Assembly: GCA_937899415.1 (NCBI GenBank)
Contig: CALBPI010000067.1
Span: 1-47,986 of the forward strand
Reading direction: 5' to 3'
DNA from: an uncultured Gammaproteobacteria bacterium
GTDB lineage: Bacteria > Pseudomonadota > Gammaproteobacteria > Steroidobacterales > Woeseiaceae
DNA: 47,986 nt
Program-made: the position numbers and the translations under genes
In this document: positions 8,701-18,324 of the stretch, one piece after another
How positions within the stretch are numbered: position 1 is the stretch's first letter
Layout: every line of letters starts with the position of its first letter
Notes under the pieces: model-generated
Databases searched by the model: none
Seen by the model: only the letters and a program-made list of their open reading frames with translations
Told to the model about the DNA's origin: nothing

Positions 8701-9834
8701 ATTGTGAGTGACGTGATCATCAGTAGTGTTCGCGATGACGACATCGTGGCGCGGTTGGGCGGGGACGAGTTTGCCCTGATCCTCGTCGGCTGCGATGAGG
8801 CGGCCGCGATGCAACGCGCCGAGGTCATCCGCCAGCGGATTCAGGACCTCGAGTTCCTTTGGGAACAGGACGTGTTCCGCATTGGCGTCAGCATTGGCGT
8901 GGTCCCCATCGTGGGCCGCTCGCAGAATCTCAACGAGCTGCAGCAGCTCGCTGATGCCGCTTGTTATGCGGCCAAGGAAGCCGGGCGCAACCGCGTGCAC
9001 CTCGTGTCGGACAGTGAGGACGCCGCGCATGAACACCGCGGTGAAATGCGCTGGGTGCAGCGGTTGAATCACGCGATCGATAGCGACAGTTTCGTGCTCT
9101 ACGGGCAGCGCATCCTCCCGCTCGGCGGTCGCTGCGACAGGACCGAGCGCATCGAAATCCTGCTGCGGATGCGCGACCGCGAGAACGGGCGACTCATTCC
9201 ACCGGGCGCCTTCCTGCCCGCGGCCGAGCGCTATGGTCTGCAGGGCCGCCTTGACCTTTGGGTGGTGCGCAACGTCATTGATGCGCTGCACGCTCAGGAT
9301 GTGGGTGAGCTGGCCCGCCGACAGTTCTGGATCAACCTCTCGGGTGCGAGTATCGGCGACAACAAGGTGGCTGATGCGCTCTTCGATATGGTCCAGGCTG
9401 CGGGCTTGCCCGGTGGCTGCCTGAACTTCGAGATCACGGAAACGGCAATCATCCGCAAGATCGCCGACGCCAAGCGGCTCATTTCCGCACTACAGGAAAT
9501 GGGTTGTCGGTTTGCCCTCGATGACTTTGGCAGCGGATTGTCGTCGTTCGGTTATCTGAAGCAGCTCAACGTGGACTGCCTGAAGATCGACGGCCAGTTT
9601 GTTCGAGACATCACCACAGATCCGACAGACCGGATCTTCGTAAAATCGATCATCGATATCGCGCACACGATGAACATGCGCATCGTGTCCGAGTTCGTTG
9701 AGAATCACGAGGTGTTGGAAACCGTTCAGTCCATGGGCAGCGACTACGCGCAAGGCTTTGGCATTCACCGTCCTGAGCCACTGGAGTCCATGGTCTCGAT
9801 GACAACGGCCATGCGCGTCGCCGGATTGGATTGA
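5743..9834 (+). CDS. Propeller-type sensor with PAS, GGDEF and EAL domains
   Basis: A 1363-residue receptor. An N-terminal signal sequence (~1-23) precedes a long periplasmic region of Reg_prop-type propeller repeats (~30-620, recurring patterns such as DGLWFGTSQGL and DGTLWFAANYQGL). A Y_Y_Y immunoglobulin-like domain follows (~650-720), then one TM helix (~726-748), a coiled coil (~750-800), PAS (~805-920), GGDEF (~926-1090) and EAL (~1100-1355). The cyclase motif is intact (GGDEF at ~1005-1009). The EAL motif reads EIL (~1135), but NLSGAS, EITETA, DDFGSG, KIDGQF, SEFVEN and AQGF remain, so phosphodiesterase activity is possible. Reg_prop/Y_Y_Y sensors are best known from polysaccharide-sensing hybrid histidine kinases; here the output is c-di-GMP turnover. 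No close operon partner: the next gene downstream is on the other strand. Confidence 0.92.
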   Translation: MALRKLTSALCATLVCAGSAALEVPLDAEPPFKLFSVAEGLNQKTVLAVAQDEDGFLWIATFGGLNRFDGRHFDSFTTREGLRQNLIQALLVDDGNRIWAGDAAGGLSLIEDGRVVRIFEPDEEARGVARAILQVGNTLYVGTQPGGLRRLDVTNLDAGLTRIEGAPNEIIVMVRGRNGLIYVLSSDGLYHFEESSSEFERILEGASALSSDANGNIVVGNVDGRVGQLRQDSGIDWFEQQFSDRVTGLIQRDGEIRWVFVTSVGILPFDNPDAAPLLQRSGGASALYDQEGVLWIPIRGGLARYLGSRFEHYGLEMDGNKPEVFSILPDGRDGLWFGTSQGLLHLAADGTLSNRSDALEIPRREVRDVVLSPDGKTLWIAHVQNPTYGIDLESQTISKTLGSENSVTVRALSDPQGRLWTGSYLGTLDRYDPATDETRTYELGNGAAIYAMDLAPDGTLWFAANYQGLFRLDTTDEAAEPEQVIPYEALQQEFFTQIVVEGTGDAAVIWLAGIEGNLLRIQNGVASQVINEPVLSDHTIYAIQPLPDNTIVLATSRGAYRYDTALEELDHYTALDGFVAIEAKVHATYYDGGDHLLIGTTSGVTKMDISVPMAGVPVPKPLITSRTIGDVVVRPNDALPEESLSGEVRIDFTAVSTLKPDAIEYSYRLNGQDADWSRATLTTSISYSNLNPGDYAFEVRARLAGGEWSSPAAWSFVVPTPFWRTSWFMALAAFVMTAIVWSIVQLRLRSVARINERLRAEVAERTESIEAGRRALEEINAQLSSEILERQKADELRAEIEARFQQAYHNSPVGMALVNTEGLVYDANPKMRALFWPHSRENDKAPLFHIVAKEDRKKFEAFLNACALDQATETSMECACIADDGATLHIDFHPSAVRDQHGELKYLVVLANDVTQSRAMTDQLAYQARFDELTGLCNRRAFAEKLKGVGDRVDAGASAFLMFLDLDQFKVVNDTCVLAACDELLRIVSDVIISSVRDDDIVARLGGDEFALILVGCDEAAAMQRAEVIRQRIQDLEFLWEQDVFRIGVSIGVVPIVGRSQNLNELQQLADAACYAAKEAGRNRVHLVSDSEDAAHEHRGEMRWVQRLNHAIDSDSFVLYGQRILPLGGRCDRTERIEILLRMRDRENGRLIPPGAFLPAAERYGLQGRLDLWVVRNVIDALHAQDVGELARRQFWINLSGASIGDNKVADALFDMVQAAGLPGGCLNFEITETAIIRKIADAKRLISALQEMGCRFALDDFGSGLSSFGYLKQLNVDCLKIDGQFVRDITTDPTDRIFVKSIIDIAHTMNMRIVSEFVENHEVLETVQSMGSDYAQGFGIHRPEPLESMVSMTTAMRVAGLD

Positions 9835-9861
9835 ACGGGCAAGGGTGGTGTTAGCGTTGGC

Positions 9862-10611
9862 CTAGGCTGTATCCAGAATGGTCGTCCGCGCCTTGAGAAA
9901 TTTGAGCAGAACGTAGACAAGTGCTGCAAATAGCGCTGCTGAAACCGTCGCGCATTCCTCGGCGACGGAAAGCTGTCCCTCCGCCGCATCCCCTGCGAGA
10001 CTGAACACGCAGATCAACAGCATTAGTACGAAGAAGCCGTTCTTCTCTTGCCGCAAGACCTTGCGCCAATCGAAACGCGTGGCAGGCGCCTCGTAACGGG
10101 ACAGGTCCGGAAAGAACATTGGTGTGGTCTCCGCCCACTGCAGATAGGCGGCGCCAAACTTGACCCTCAGAAAGCGCTCTTCGGCGTAGATGATGCGTTC
10201 GTAGTAGATCCAGAACGCCAGCGAAAACAGTGCGACGAACCAGATGTTGCCGGCGATCAACGTGATGGCGAGCCACATCAGGTAATTGCCGACGTAAAGT
10301 GGGTTTCGACAGACGGAGTAGGCGCCGGTTCTGTTCAGTACGGCGGCTACCTGGCCCGCACCTGTGTTTCGGCCCGAGGTGTCTTTGGGTGCGAATCCGA
10401 TCGTCACTACACGTACGGCCAGACCGATGAGGCCGACGGCGAGGGCGATGGCCTCCAGCGACTCGCTGATAAGCCCCTCGCTGGCGGGACCGTTAAACCG
10501 CTCCTGGTACACCTTGACGCAGAGTCCGACAACAACGAGACCGAGCGGCAAGTAGCTCCGGTATCGAAAAAGAAAGTCGCCCTGAGTCCTCAAGTCTTCC
10601 TGCAACGCCAC
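9862..10611 (-). CDS. ICMT/PEMT-family membrane protein (isoprenylcysteine methyltransferase-like)
   Basis: 249 residues with about five to six hydrophobic segments (~20-40, 55-75, 105-140, 195-210, 220-240). The RNPLYVGNYLMW segment followed by YYERIIYAEERFL is the typical core of the isoprenylcysteine carboxyl methyltransferase / phospholipid methyltransferase superfamily, in which the Arg-Asn-Pro-x-Tyr motif and the later Glu-Glu contact S-adenosylmethionine. Bacterial members methylate diverse lipophilic or thiol substrates, and the substrate cannot be told here. The start codon is GTG at 10611 with AAAGG upstream. It ends 28 bases from the stop of the convergent sensor gene. Confidence 0.75.
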   Translation of the reverse strand: MALQEDLRTQGDFLFRYRSYLPLGLVVVGLCVKVYQERFNGPASEGLISESLEAIALAVGLIGLAVRVVTIGFAPKDTSGRNTGAGQVAAVLNRTGAYSVCRNPLYVGNYLMWLAITLIAGNIWFVALFSLAFWIYYERIIYAEERFLRVKFGAAYLQWAETTPMFFPDLSRYEAPATRFDWRKVLRQEKNGFFVLMLLICVFSLAGDAAEGQLSVAEECATVSAALFAALVYVLLKFLKARTTILDTA

Positions 10612-10794
10612 GTGTCTATCTACCTTTGTATTGGCGGTCGGCTACCGCAGTGACGGCGTACCCTACGCACTTCGGCGGGTGTTACCGCCGCAATTTCATG
10701 AACGATGCCATTTCTTCGTGAATGGTCCGGTTCCCCCAGCCAACCGTCATCGCAGGGCGTGTGCCACAGAAGTCGACGCACGCCCCAGCGCGCT

Positions 10795-12843
<2,049 letters not shown>

Positions 12844-12898
12844 TTAATTGCGGCTCGGACATTCTGGGGCTTGCCGGCGCAGGCTGCCACACGGCATT

Positions 12899-12926
12899 GC
12901 GCGACACCTCGTCTGGGTTGTCGCGC
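12899..12926 (-). terminator. Hairpin between RND operon and fadH
   Basis: GCGCGACA at 12899-12906 is the exact inverse of TGTCGCGC at 12919-12926, an 8-bp GC-rich stem with a 12-base loop just after the RND transporter stop codon at 12936. No T-run follows on the minus strand, so it is a possible weak or Rho-assisted terminator between the efflux genes and fadH. Confidence 0.4.
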
Positions 12927-12935
12927 GCTTCCTGG

Positions 12936-15900
12936 CTAGAGCGGGTTCGGACTGGCGGCTGCCAATCGGCCCGCCATCCAGCGCTCGCGCAGCTTGAGCA
13001 ACATCACCAGCAGTGACGGCAGGAAGGTCAGCGTCACCAGCGTCGCGAACAACAAGCCTGTCAGTACGACGACGCCGACACCCCGGTAGAGCTCCGTGCC
13101 TTCGCCGGGCAGGAACACGAGCGGCGCGAGACCAAACAGTGTCGTGATCATCGACATGAGGATGGGCCGAATGCGCGTGGACACGGCGTCACGCACGGCG
13201 GCAATCGCATCGCTGGCACCATTCCTGAGATTGGCCAACGCACCATCCACGATCAGGATCGGATTGTTGACCACGACGCCCAGCAAGATCAGGAAGCCCA
13301 GCATGGTGATCATGTCGAACGGCTGGCGCACCCCCACAGCGTTCATGAGCGCCAGGCCGGCGATGCCGCCTGCGATGCCCAGTGGAACGGCCGTCAGAAT
13401 CACGATGGGCCAGCCCCAGTGGTTGAAGATCGCGACCATGACGAGAAAGCTGAGCACGATGGCCACGACATAGTTGTCAGCCAACGCGGCGCGTGTCGCT
13501 GTCAGTTGGTCGCTGGCCCCGGAGATGTCGACGGTCACCGACTGAGGCAGCACGTCGTCCTCACGCATCTTGCCAATGACCGCAGTACGGACGCGTTCAA
13601 CTGCCGTTTCGAGCGCGACGGATCTCGGCGGGATGATGTTGAGCGTTACGGTACGTCGCCCGTTCAGCCTGCGCAGTGAATCGGTGTCGACGGTCTCGAC
13701 GATATCGGCCACCGCTGCCACCGGCACGACGGCGCCCGACGGTGTGAAGACAGGCAGGTCTTCGACATTGGCGAGTTGCTGCGCGTCACCGGCTGATGAG
13801 TAGAGGAAGATGTCGATCTTGTCGTCGCCACGGAAGTACTCATCGACAAAGGCACCGTCGGTTAATGCGGCTACTGCAAAGCCGAGCCCGTCCGCCGAGA
13901 AACCGAGCTCGGCGGCTCGGTACCAGTTGGGGCGCACCTCGACGAGGGGCTGGTCGAGCGACAGCGATCCCGGCGAGGAATTGATGTTGGGATTGTCGAA
14001 GGCGGCCTCCGCGTACCGGAACGCGGTCTCGGCCACGGTGTAGAGCTCGGCCAGGTCCTGGCCTGTTATGTCGAGATTGACGCTGCGCGTGCCGCCGTTG
14101 TTGCTCGAGATGATCGACCCGCGCGTCGCAAACGCACGCATACCCGGGTACTGCTCGAAGCGCTTCGTGATCGCCGCCATAAACGCGTTGATATCACCGG
14201 GGTCGACGGTCTCGGCAATGACGCGGAGTCCGGACGGGCTGTAGTACTGGTTGAAGTAGACGATGGGTGGCACGTCCGTACGCCCCGCCGCGAAGTCAGT
14301 ACGGTCGGCGCCGACGAACGGCAGCAGCGCTTCCTCAATCTCCTTCGAGATCCGGGTGATCTCGGTGAAGTTGTAGCCGGGTGGCGCGGTCATCGACGCG
14401 AACGTCTTGGGTTCCTCGCCCTCGGGCAGGTATTCGGCGGGCGGCGTCAGCAGCGTGAGAATCAGGACGACGCCCAGCAGCGTCCCGGCTACGGTCGCCG
14501 TCCGGCGCACGGGCGAACCAATGAGCCAGTCGACGCCGGTAACGATGCGCTCGCGCAACGCATGGCCGGTCTCGGCGGAGTTACGAAAACCGAAGCTCAA
14601 TCGTGCCGACAACGCGGGCACGACGGTGACGGCGACGAGCATGCTGGCAAGGATCGAGGCCGAGATGGCCACGGCAATGTCCGAGTAGAGCTGCCCGGCC
14701 TCCTCGCGGATGAAGAAGATGGGCGCGAACACGAGCACGGTGGTCATCGTCGAGGCTAGCACCGCCGACCAGACCTGGCGCACGCCGGCCACGGCGGATT
14801 CCATCCGACCCATACCGAGCCGCCGATTCCGCTCGATGGCCTCGAGCACCACGATGCTGTTGTCGAGTGTCATCCCGATGGCGAAGGCCACGCCCGCCAG
14901 CGAAATCACGTTGATCGTGCGCCCGGCCGCCAACAGCCCCAGGAACGCGGCAATGGTGCAGATCGGCACACCGACAACGCCGACCAGGGTTGCGCGCCCC
15001 GAGCGCAGAAACAGGAACATGACCGCGGTCGCCAGGAAGGCACCGATGGCCAGGTTCTTCCAGACGTTACTAACGGACGCTTCGACGTAGCGGGCGTCGT
15101 CGCTGAACAGGCCGATCTGCAGCCCGTTCGCGTTCATCAGCTCCCGATTGATTTGCTCGATCGTGGGCAGCATTGCGCGCTTGATGTCGATGACATTCGA
15201 GCCCGGCTCGCGGTCGACGGAAAGGGTCAGCGTCGGCAGACCATTCACGACGGAGCGGCCACGCAACTCGTAATGCGAGAGCTCGATATCGGCAATATCG
15301 CCGAGCCGGATGATCTGATCCCCGTTCGACGACACAATCGTCTCTGCCATGGCGTCCAGAGAGTCATAGCGACCAACGGTCCGTAGCAGGTAGCGACGTT
15401 TGCCGGCTTCCAGATCACCGCCCGACACATCGCGGTTACGACCGCGGATCGCTGTGCGTATGGCGGCCAGTGATACGCCACGCTCGGCGGCTGCGGCGGG
15501 GTCGACGAGGACACGGACCTGGCGTTCGGCGCCGCCCCAGACGTTGACGCGTGACACGCCGGCCACACGCTCCATGCGCGTGCGGACGTTGTCGTCGACG
15601 AAGTCACGCAAAACTGTGACGTCGAGGTCGAGTGGATTGCCGGGCAGCGGCCGGACGTAGAAATACATGAACGAGTTCTGCGAGAACGAGCTTGCCTCGA
15701 GGCTCGGCTCGTCGACGTTTTCGGGATAGCTCGGCACCTGGCTCAGTGCATTGTTGACCCGGATGAGCGCTTCGTTGATATCGACGCCAAACGGAAACTC
15801 GAGCTCAATCTCGGCGCTGCCGTAGGACGCCGAGGAAATCATGCGCTCGAGCCCCGGCAGCGAGCGCAGGTACTCCTCCTGCTCGATCAGAATCTCCTTC

Positions 15901-16073
15901 TCGACGTCTTGCGGCGTCGCGCCCGGCCAGCGCGTTTCAACGGTCACGACGCGCACTTCGAGGTCAGGGATCATCTGTACGGGGATGCGAAGCGCTGCGA
16001 GTACGCCCAGAACGCCAACGACGAGCACGACGACGGCGAGCAGGGTGCCGTGACGAATGATGCGCTCGAACAT
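12936..16073 (-). CDS. RND-family efflux transporter permease
   Basis: 1045 residues, the normal size for an AcrB-type RND permease. It starts with the first TM helix (~10-30, then IPVQMIPDLE and the porter-domain sequence TRWPGATPQDVEKEI). It has two large periplasmic loops and the central TM bundle, including GMTLDNSIVVLEAIERN in TM4. AcrB has two adjacent Asp in TM4 for proton transfer; this protein has Asp-Asn, a common variant in related clades. The product should couple proton influx to export of hydrophobic or toxic compounds. The adaptor gene lies 6 bases upstream, so the two form one operon. No outer-membrane TolC-like partner is encoded nearby. Confidence 0.93.
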   Translation of the reverse strand: MFERIIRHGTLLAVVVLVVGVLGVLAALRIPVQMIPDLEVRVVTVETRWPGATPQDVEKEILIEQEEYLRSLPGLERMISSASYGSAEIELEFPFGVDINEALIRVNNALSQVPSYPENVDEPSLEASSFSQNSFMYFYVRPLPGNPLDLDVTVLRDFVDDNVRTRMERVAGVSRVNVWGGAERQVRVLVDPAAAAERGVSLAAIRTAIRGRNRDVSGGDLEAGKRRYLLRTVGRYDSLDAMAETIVSSNGDQIIRLGDIADIELSHYELRGRSVVNGLPTLTLSVDREPGSNVIDIKRAMLPTIEQINRELMNANGLQIGLFSDDARYVEASVSNVWKNLAIGAFLATAVMFLFLRSGRATLVGVVGVPICTIAAFLGLLAAGRTINVISLAGVAFAIGMTLDNSIVVLEAIERNRRLGMGRMESAVAGVRQVWSAVLASTMTTVLVFAPIFFIREEAGQLYSDIAVAISASILASMLVAVTVVPALSARLSFGFRNSAETGHALRERIVTGVDWLIGSPVRRTATVAGTLLGVVLILTLLTPPAEYLPEGEEPKTFASMTAPPGYNFTEITRISKEIEEALLPFVGADRTDFAAGRTDVPPIVYFNQYYSPSGLRVIAETVDPGDINAFMAAITKRFEQYPGMRAFATRGSIISSNNGGTRSVNLDITGQDLAELYTVAETAFRYAEAAFDNPNINSSPGSLSLDQPLVEVRPNWYRAAELGFSADGLGFAVAALTDGAFVDEYFRGDDKIDIFLYSSAGDAQQLANVEDLPVFTPSGAVVPVAAVADIVETVDTDSLRRLNGRRTVTLNIIPPRSVALETAVERVRTAVIGKMREDDVLPQSVTVDISGASDQLTATRAALADNYVVAIVLSFLVMVAIFNHWGWPIVILTAVPLGIAGGIAGLALMNAVGVRQPFDMITMLGFLILLGVVVNNPILIVDGALANLRNGASDAIAAVRDAVSTRIRPILMSMITTLFGLAPLVFLPGEGTELYRGVGVVVLTGLLFATLVTLTFLPSLLVMLLKLRERWMAGRLAAASPNPL

Positions 16074-16079
16074 GGTGGC

Positions 16080-17159
16080 TTAGTCTCCGACGCCGTCGAT
16101 GACGCGCACCGCCTGACCGTCGGTCAGCGCTTCATTGCCGCGCGTAACAACGGGCAGCAGGCTATCCAGTCCGTCGGCGATCACGGCTGTTTCGCCGTAC
16201 ACACGATCCACGTCAACGGACATCTGGCGTGCGGTGGGTGTCGTGCCGCCGTCCACCACAAACACAGTCGTCGTACCGTCGGGGTAGCGAATCAGTGCAT
16301 CTCGAGGAATCAGCAACGTTTCCTCGCTGCTCGCTAGGGTCAGGTCCGCGGTGGCTGACATGCCCGGTGTCAAATCGGCGATGGCCTCTGTGAGGCGCAG
16401 CCGAACGAGAAATGTGCGTGCCCCGGGATCACTTTGCGGGACCGCGGCTTCAAGCGTCGCCGCAAGTCGCCGGTCGGACAACGCGTCAACGGTGACGACA
16501 GCGGATTCAAGACGGGAGAGTTGTGGCCAGAGTGACTGCGGTGCCTGAATTTCCAGCCAGAGATCATCGGGCGCCACGAGTCGCGCCACGGCCGTGCCCT
16601 GGTTGACCCACTCGCCCGCGTCGACCAGTCGGCGTGCGATGACGCCATCAAATGGCGCAGTGACATTGTGCAGCTCACGCTGGCGCACTGAGGTGTCTCG
16701 GGCAGCGCGCGTGACGGCCAGTGCAGCGGCTGCAATCTCGGCACCCGACTCACGCGCGCGAAGCTCGGTTTCGGGAAACAGGCGATCCGCACGCAGTGCT
16801 TCGGCTTCTTCCACGAGACGCTCCGCTTCTCGTAACGCCGCCTCGGCGCGCGCCACTTCGGCCTCAGCCTGCGCAAGCTCAAGCTCAGCGACACGGGCAT
16901 CGAGCCTGACCAGCACCGTGCCGCTGGCCACCCGATCACCAGGCTCGAATTCTGCCGAAGCCACGAGCCCGGCTACCTGCGGTGACAGTGCGGCCTGGCG
17001 ACGCGGCACAAAGGAGCCGCTCAGTGTCAGCTGCTCAACCGCCGGGGCGACTTTGGGTGTCGCCACGACGACGGGCGTCTGTGCGCCGGCGATTGCAGAG
17101 AAGGACCACAGCAGCATGAGTACCGGCAGCGCGGCCGGAGATGGAGAGCAGGAGGCCAT
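16080..17159 (-). CDS. RND efflux periplasmic adaptor (membrane fusion protein)
   Basis: 359 residues. The N-terminus has a hydrophobic export signal (~8-27, ending SAIAGA). A lipoyl/biotin-like half motif (LSPQVAGLVASAEFEPGDRVASG) follows, then an alpha-helical hairpin rich in Ala/Glu (~90-150), the second lipoyl half (VTAPFDGVIARRLVDAGEWV) and a beta-barrel region. This is the classical HlyD/AcrA adaptor order. It bridges the RND permease encoded 6 bases downstream and an outer-membrane channel that must be encoded elsewhere. No clear Shine-Dalgarno sequence precedes the ATG at 17159; an internal ATG at residue 15 would leave a shorter signal. Confidence 0.9.
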   Translation of the reverse strand: MASCSPSPAALPVLMLLWSFSAIAGAQTPVVVATPKVAPAVEQLTLSGSFVPRRQAALSPQVAGLVASAEFEPGDRVASGTVLVRLDARVAELELAQAEAEVARAEAALREAERLVEEAEALRADRLFPETELRARESGAEIAAAALAVTRAARDTSVRQRELHNVTAPFDGVIARRLVDAGEWVNQGTAVARLVAPDDLWLEIQAPQSLWPQLSRLESAVVTVDALSDRRLAATLEAAVPQSDPGARTFLVRLRLTEAIADLTPGMSATADLTLASSEETLLIPRDALIRYPDGTTTVFVVDGGTTPTARQMSVDVDRVYGETAVIADGLDSLLPVVTRGNEALTDGQAVRVIDGVGD

Positions 17160-17239
17160 GCCCGAAGACTACTGCAAGTTGCGGGCTCCCATCATCCGGT
17201 GTTCACGAATGGCATCGAAGCCGGCTGCATCCTCTCAGG

Positions 17240-18301
17240 CTAGACACCCGAGAGAATCGGCATCTCCGCCTGTTTCGACTGCTGCGCGCGCGCGTCGAAC
17301 GCGGTCCAGACGCCGGCATCGCCGTGCCAGCTGCCGCCGGTCGCGCCCTTGGCGTATTCCGTGGCGCGCGTCTCGAAGAAATTCGCGTGCTCCACGCCGT
17401 TCAGAATCTCGGTGAGCCAGGGCAGCGGATGTTCTTTGATGCCATAGACTGTCGGCAGCGACAGTTGCCGCAGACGCCAGTCGGCGACATATCGGATGTA
17501 GCGCTTCACGGCTTCGGCGTCGAGTCCCTCAAGCGGCCCCATTTCAAACGCCAGGTCGATGAAGCTGTCCTCGAGCTTCACGACGGTTCTCGCACAATCG
17601 ACAATATCGTCTTTAACGGCTTGCGTGAGCGCCCCTGTTTCCTCGGCGAACGTATGAAACAGCTTCATGACGCCCTCGCAGTGGAGGCTTTCGTCGCGCA
17701 CAGACCAGGAGACGATTTGCCCCATACCGCGCATCTTGTTGTGCCGGGGAAAGTTCAGGAGGATCGCGAAACTGGCGAAGAGCTGCAGCCCTTCTGTAAA
17801 GCCACCGAACATGGCCAGTGTGCGCAGGATGTCACCTTCGTTGGCGACACCAAATTCCTGCATGAAGTCATGCTTGTCACGCATGGCCTCATAGTCCATG
17901 AACGCAGCGAACTCGGAGTCGGGCATGCCCAGCGTCTCGAGCAAGAGTGCATAGGCCACAATGTGAACGGTCTCCATGTTGGAGAACGCAGCCAGCATCA
18001 TCTTGATCTCTGTCGGTTTGAACACGAGTGCATAGCGCTCGAGGTAGTTGTCCTGCACCTCGACATCCGACTGGGTGAAGAACCGGAATACCTGCGTCAA
18101 CAGATTGCGTTCGGCGTCACTGAGGTGGTGCGCCCAGTCCTTGCAGTCTTCGCCCAGCGGCACTTCCTCGGGCATCCAGTGAATCTGCTGCTGCCGGCGC
18201 CAGAACTCGATGGCCCAGGGGTAGCGGAACGGTTTATAGGTCTTGCTGGGCAGCATGAGGCCGGGCTTGCCAATCAACTCCATCTGGTTTTGTTTGTTCA
18301 T
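17240..18301 (-). CDS. nrdB: Class I ribonucleotide reductase, beta subunit
   Basis: 353 residues starting at MNKQNQMELIG, with GGAG in front of the ATG at 18301. The open frame extends further upstream but without homology-like sequence. The diiron/tyrosyl-radical site is visible. METVHIVAY gives Glu-x2-His followed four residues later by Tyr, matching E115/H118/Y122 of the E. coli enzyme, and DESLHCEG supplies another Glu-x2-His. The protein generates the tyrosyl radical for reduction of ribonucleotides by the NrdA partner encoded 23 bases upstream. It belongs to the shorter (~350 residues) NrdB type. Expression should follow the riboswitch-controlled nrdA transcript. Confidence 0.95.
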   Translation of the reverse strand: MNKQNQMELIGKPGLMLPSKTYKPFRYPWAIEFWRRQQQIHWMPEEVPLGEDCKDWAHHLSDAERNLLTQVFRFFTQSDVEVQDNYLERYALVFKPTEIKMMLAAFSNMETVHIVAYALLLETLGMPDSEFAAFMDYEAMRDKHDFMQEFGVANEGDILRTLAMFGGFTEGLQLFASFAILLNFPRHNKMRGMGQIVSWSVRDESLHCEGVMKLFHTFAEETGALTQAVKDDIVDCARTVVKLEDSFIDLAFEMGPLEGLDAEAVKRYIRYVADWRLRQLSLPTVYGIKEHPLPWLTEILNGVEHANFFETRATEYAKGATGGSWHGDAGVWTAFDARAQQSKQAEMPILSGV

Positions 18302-18324
18302 CGTTCTTGTCTCCAGTGCGTAGC

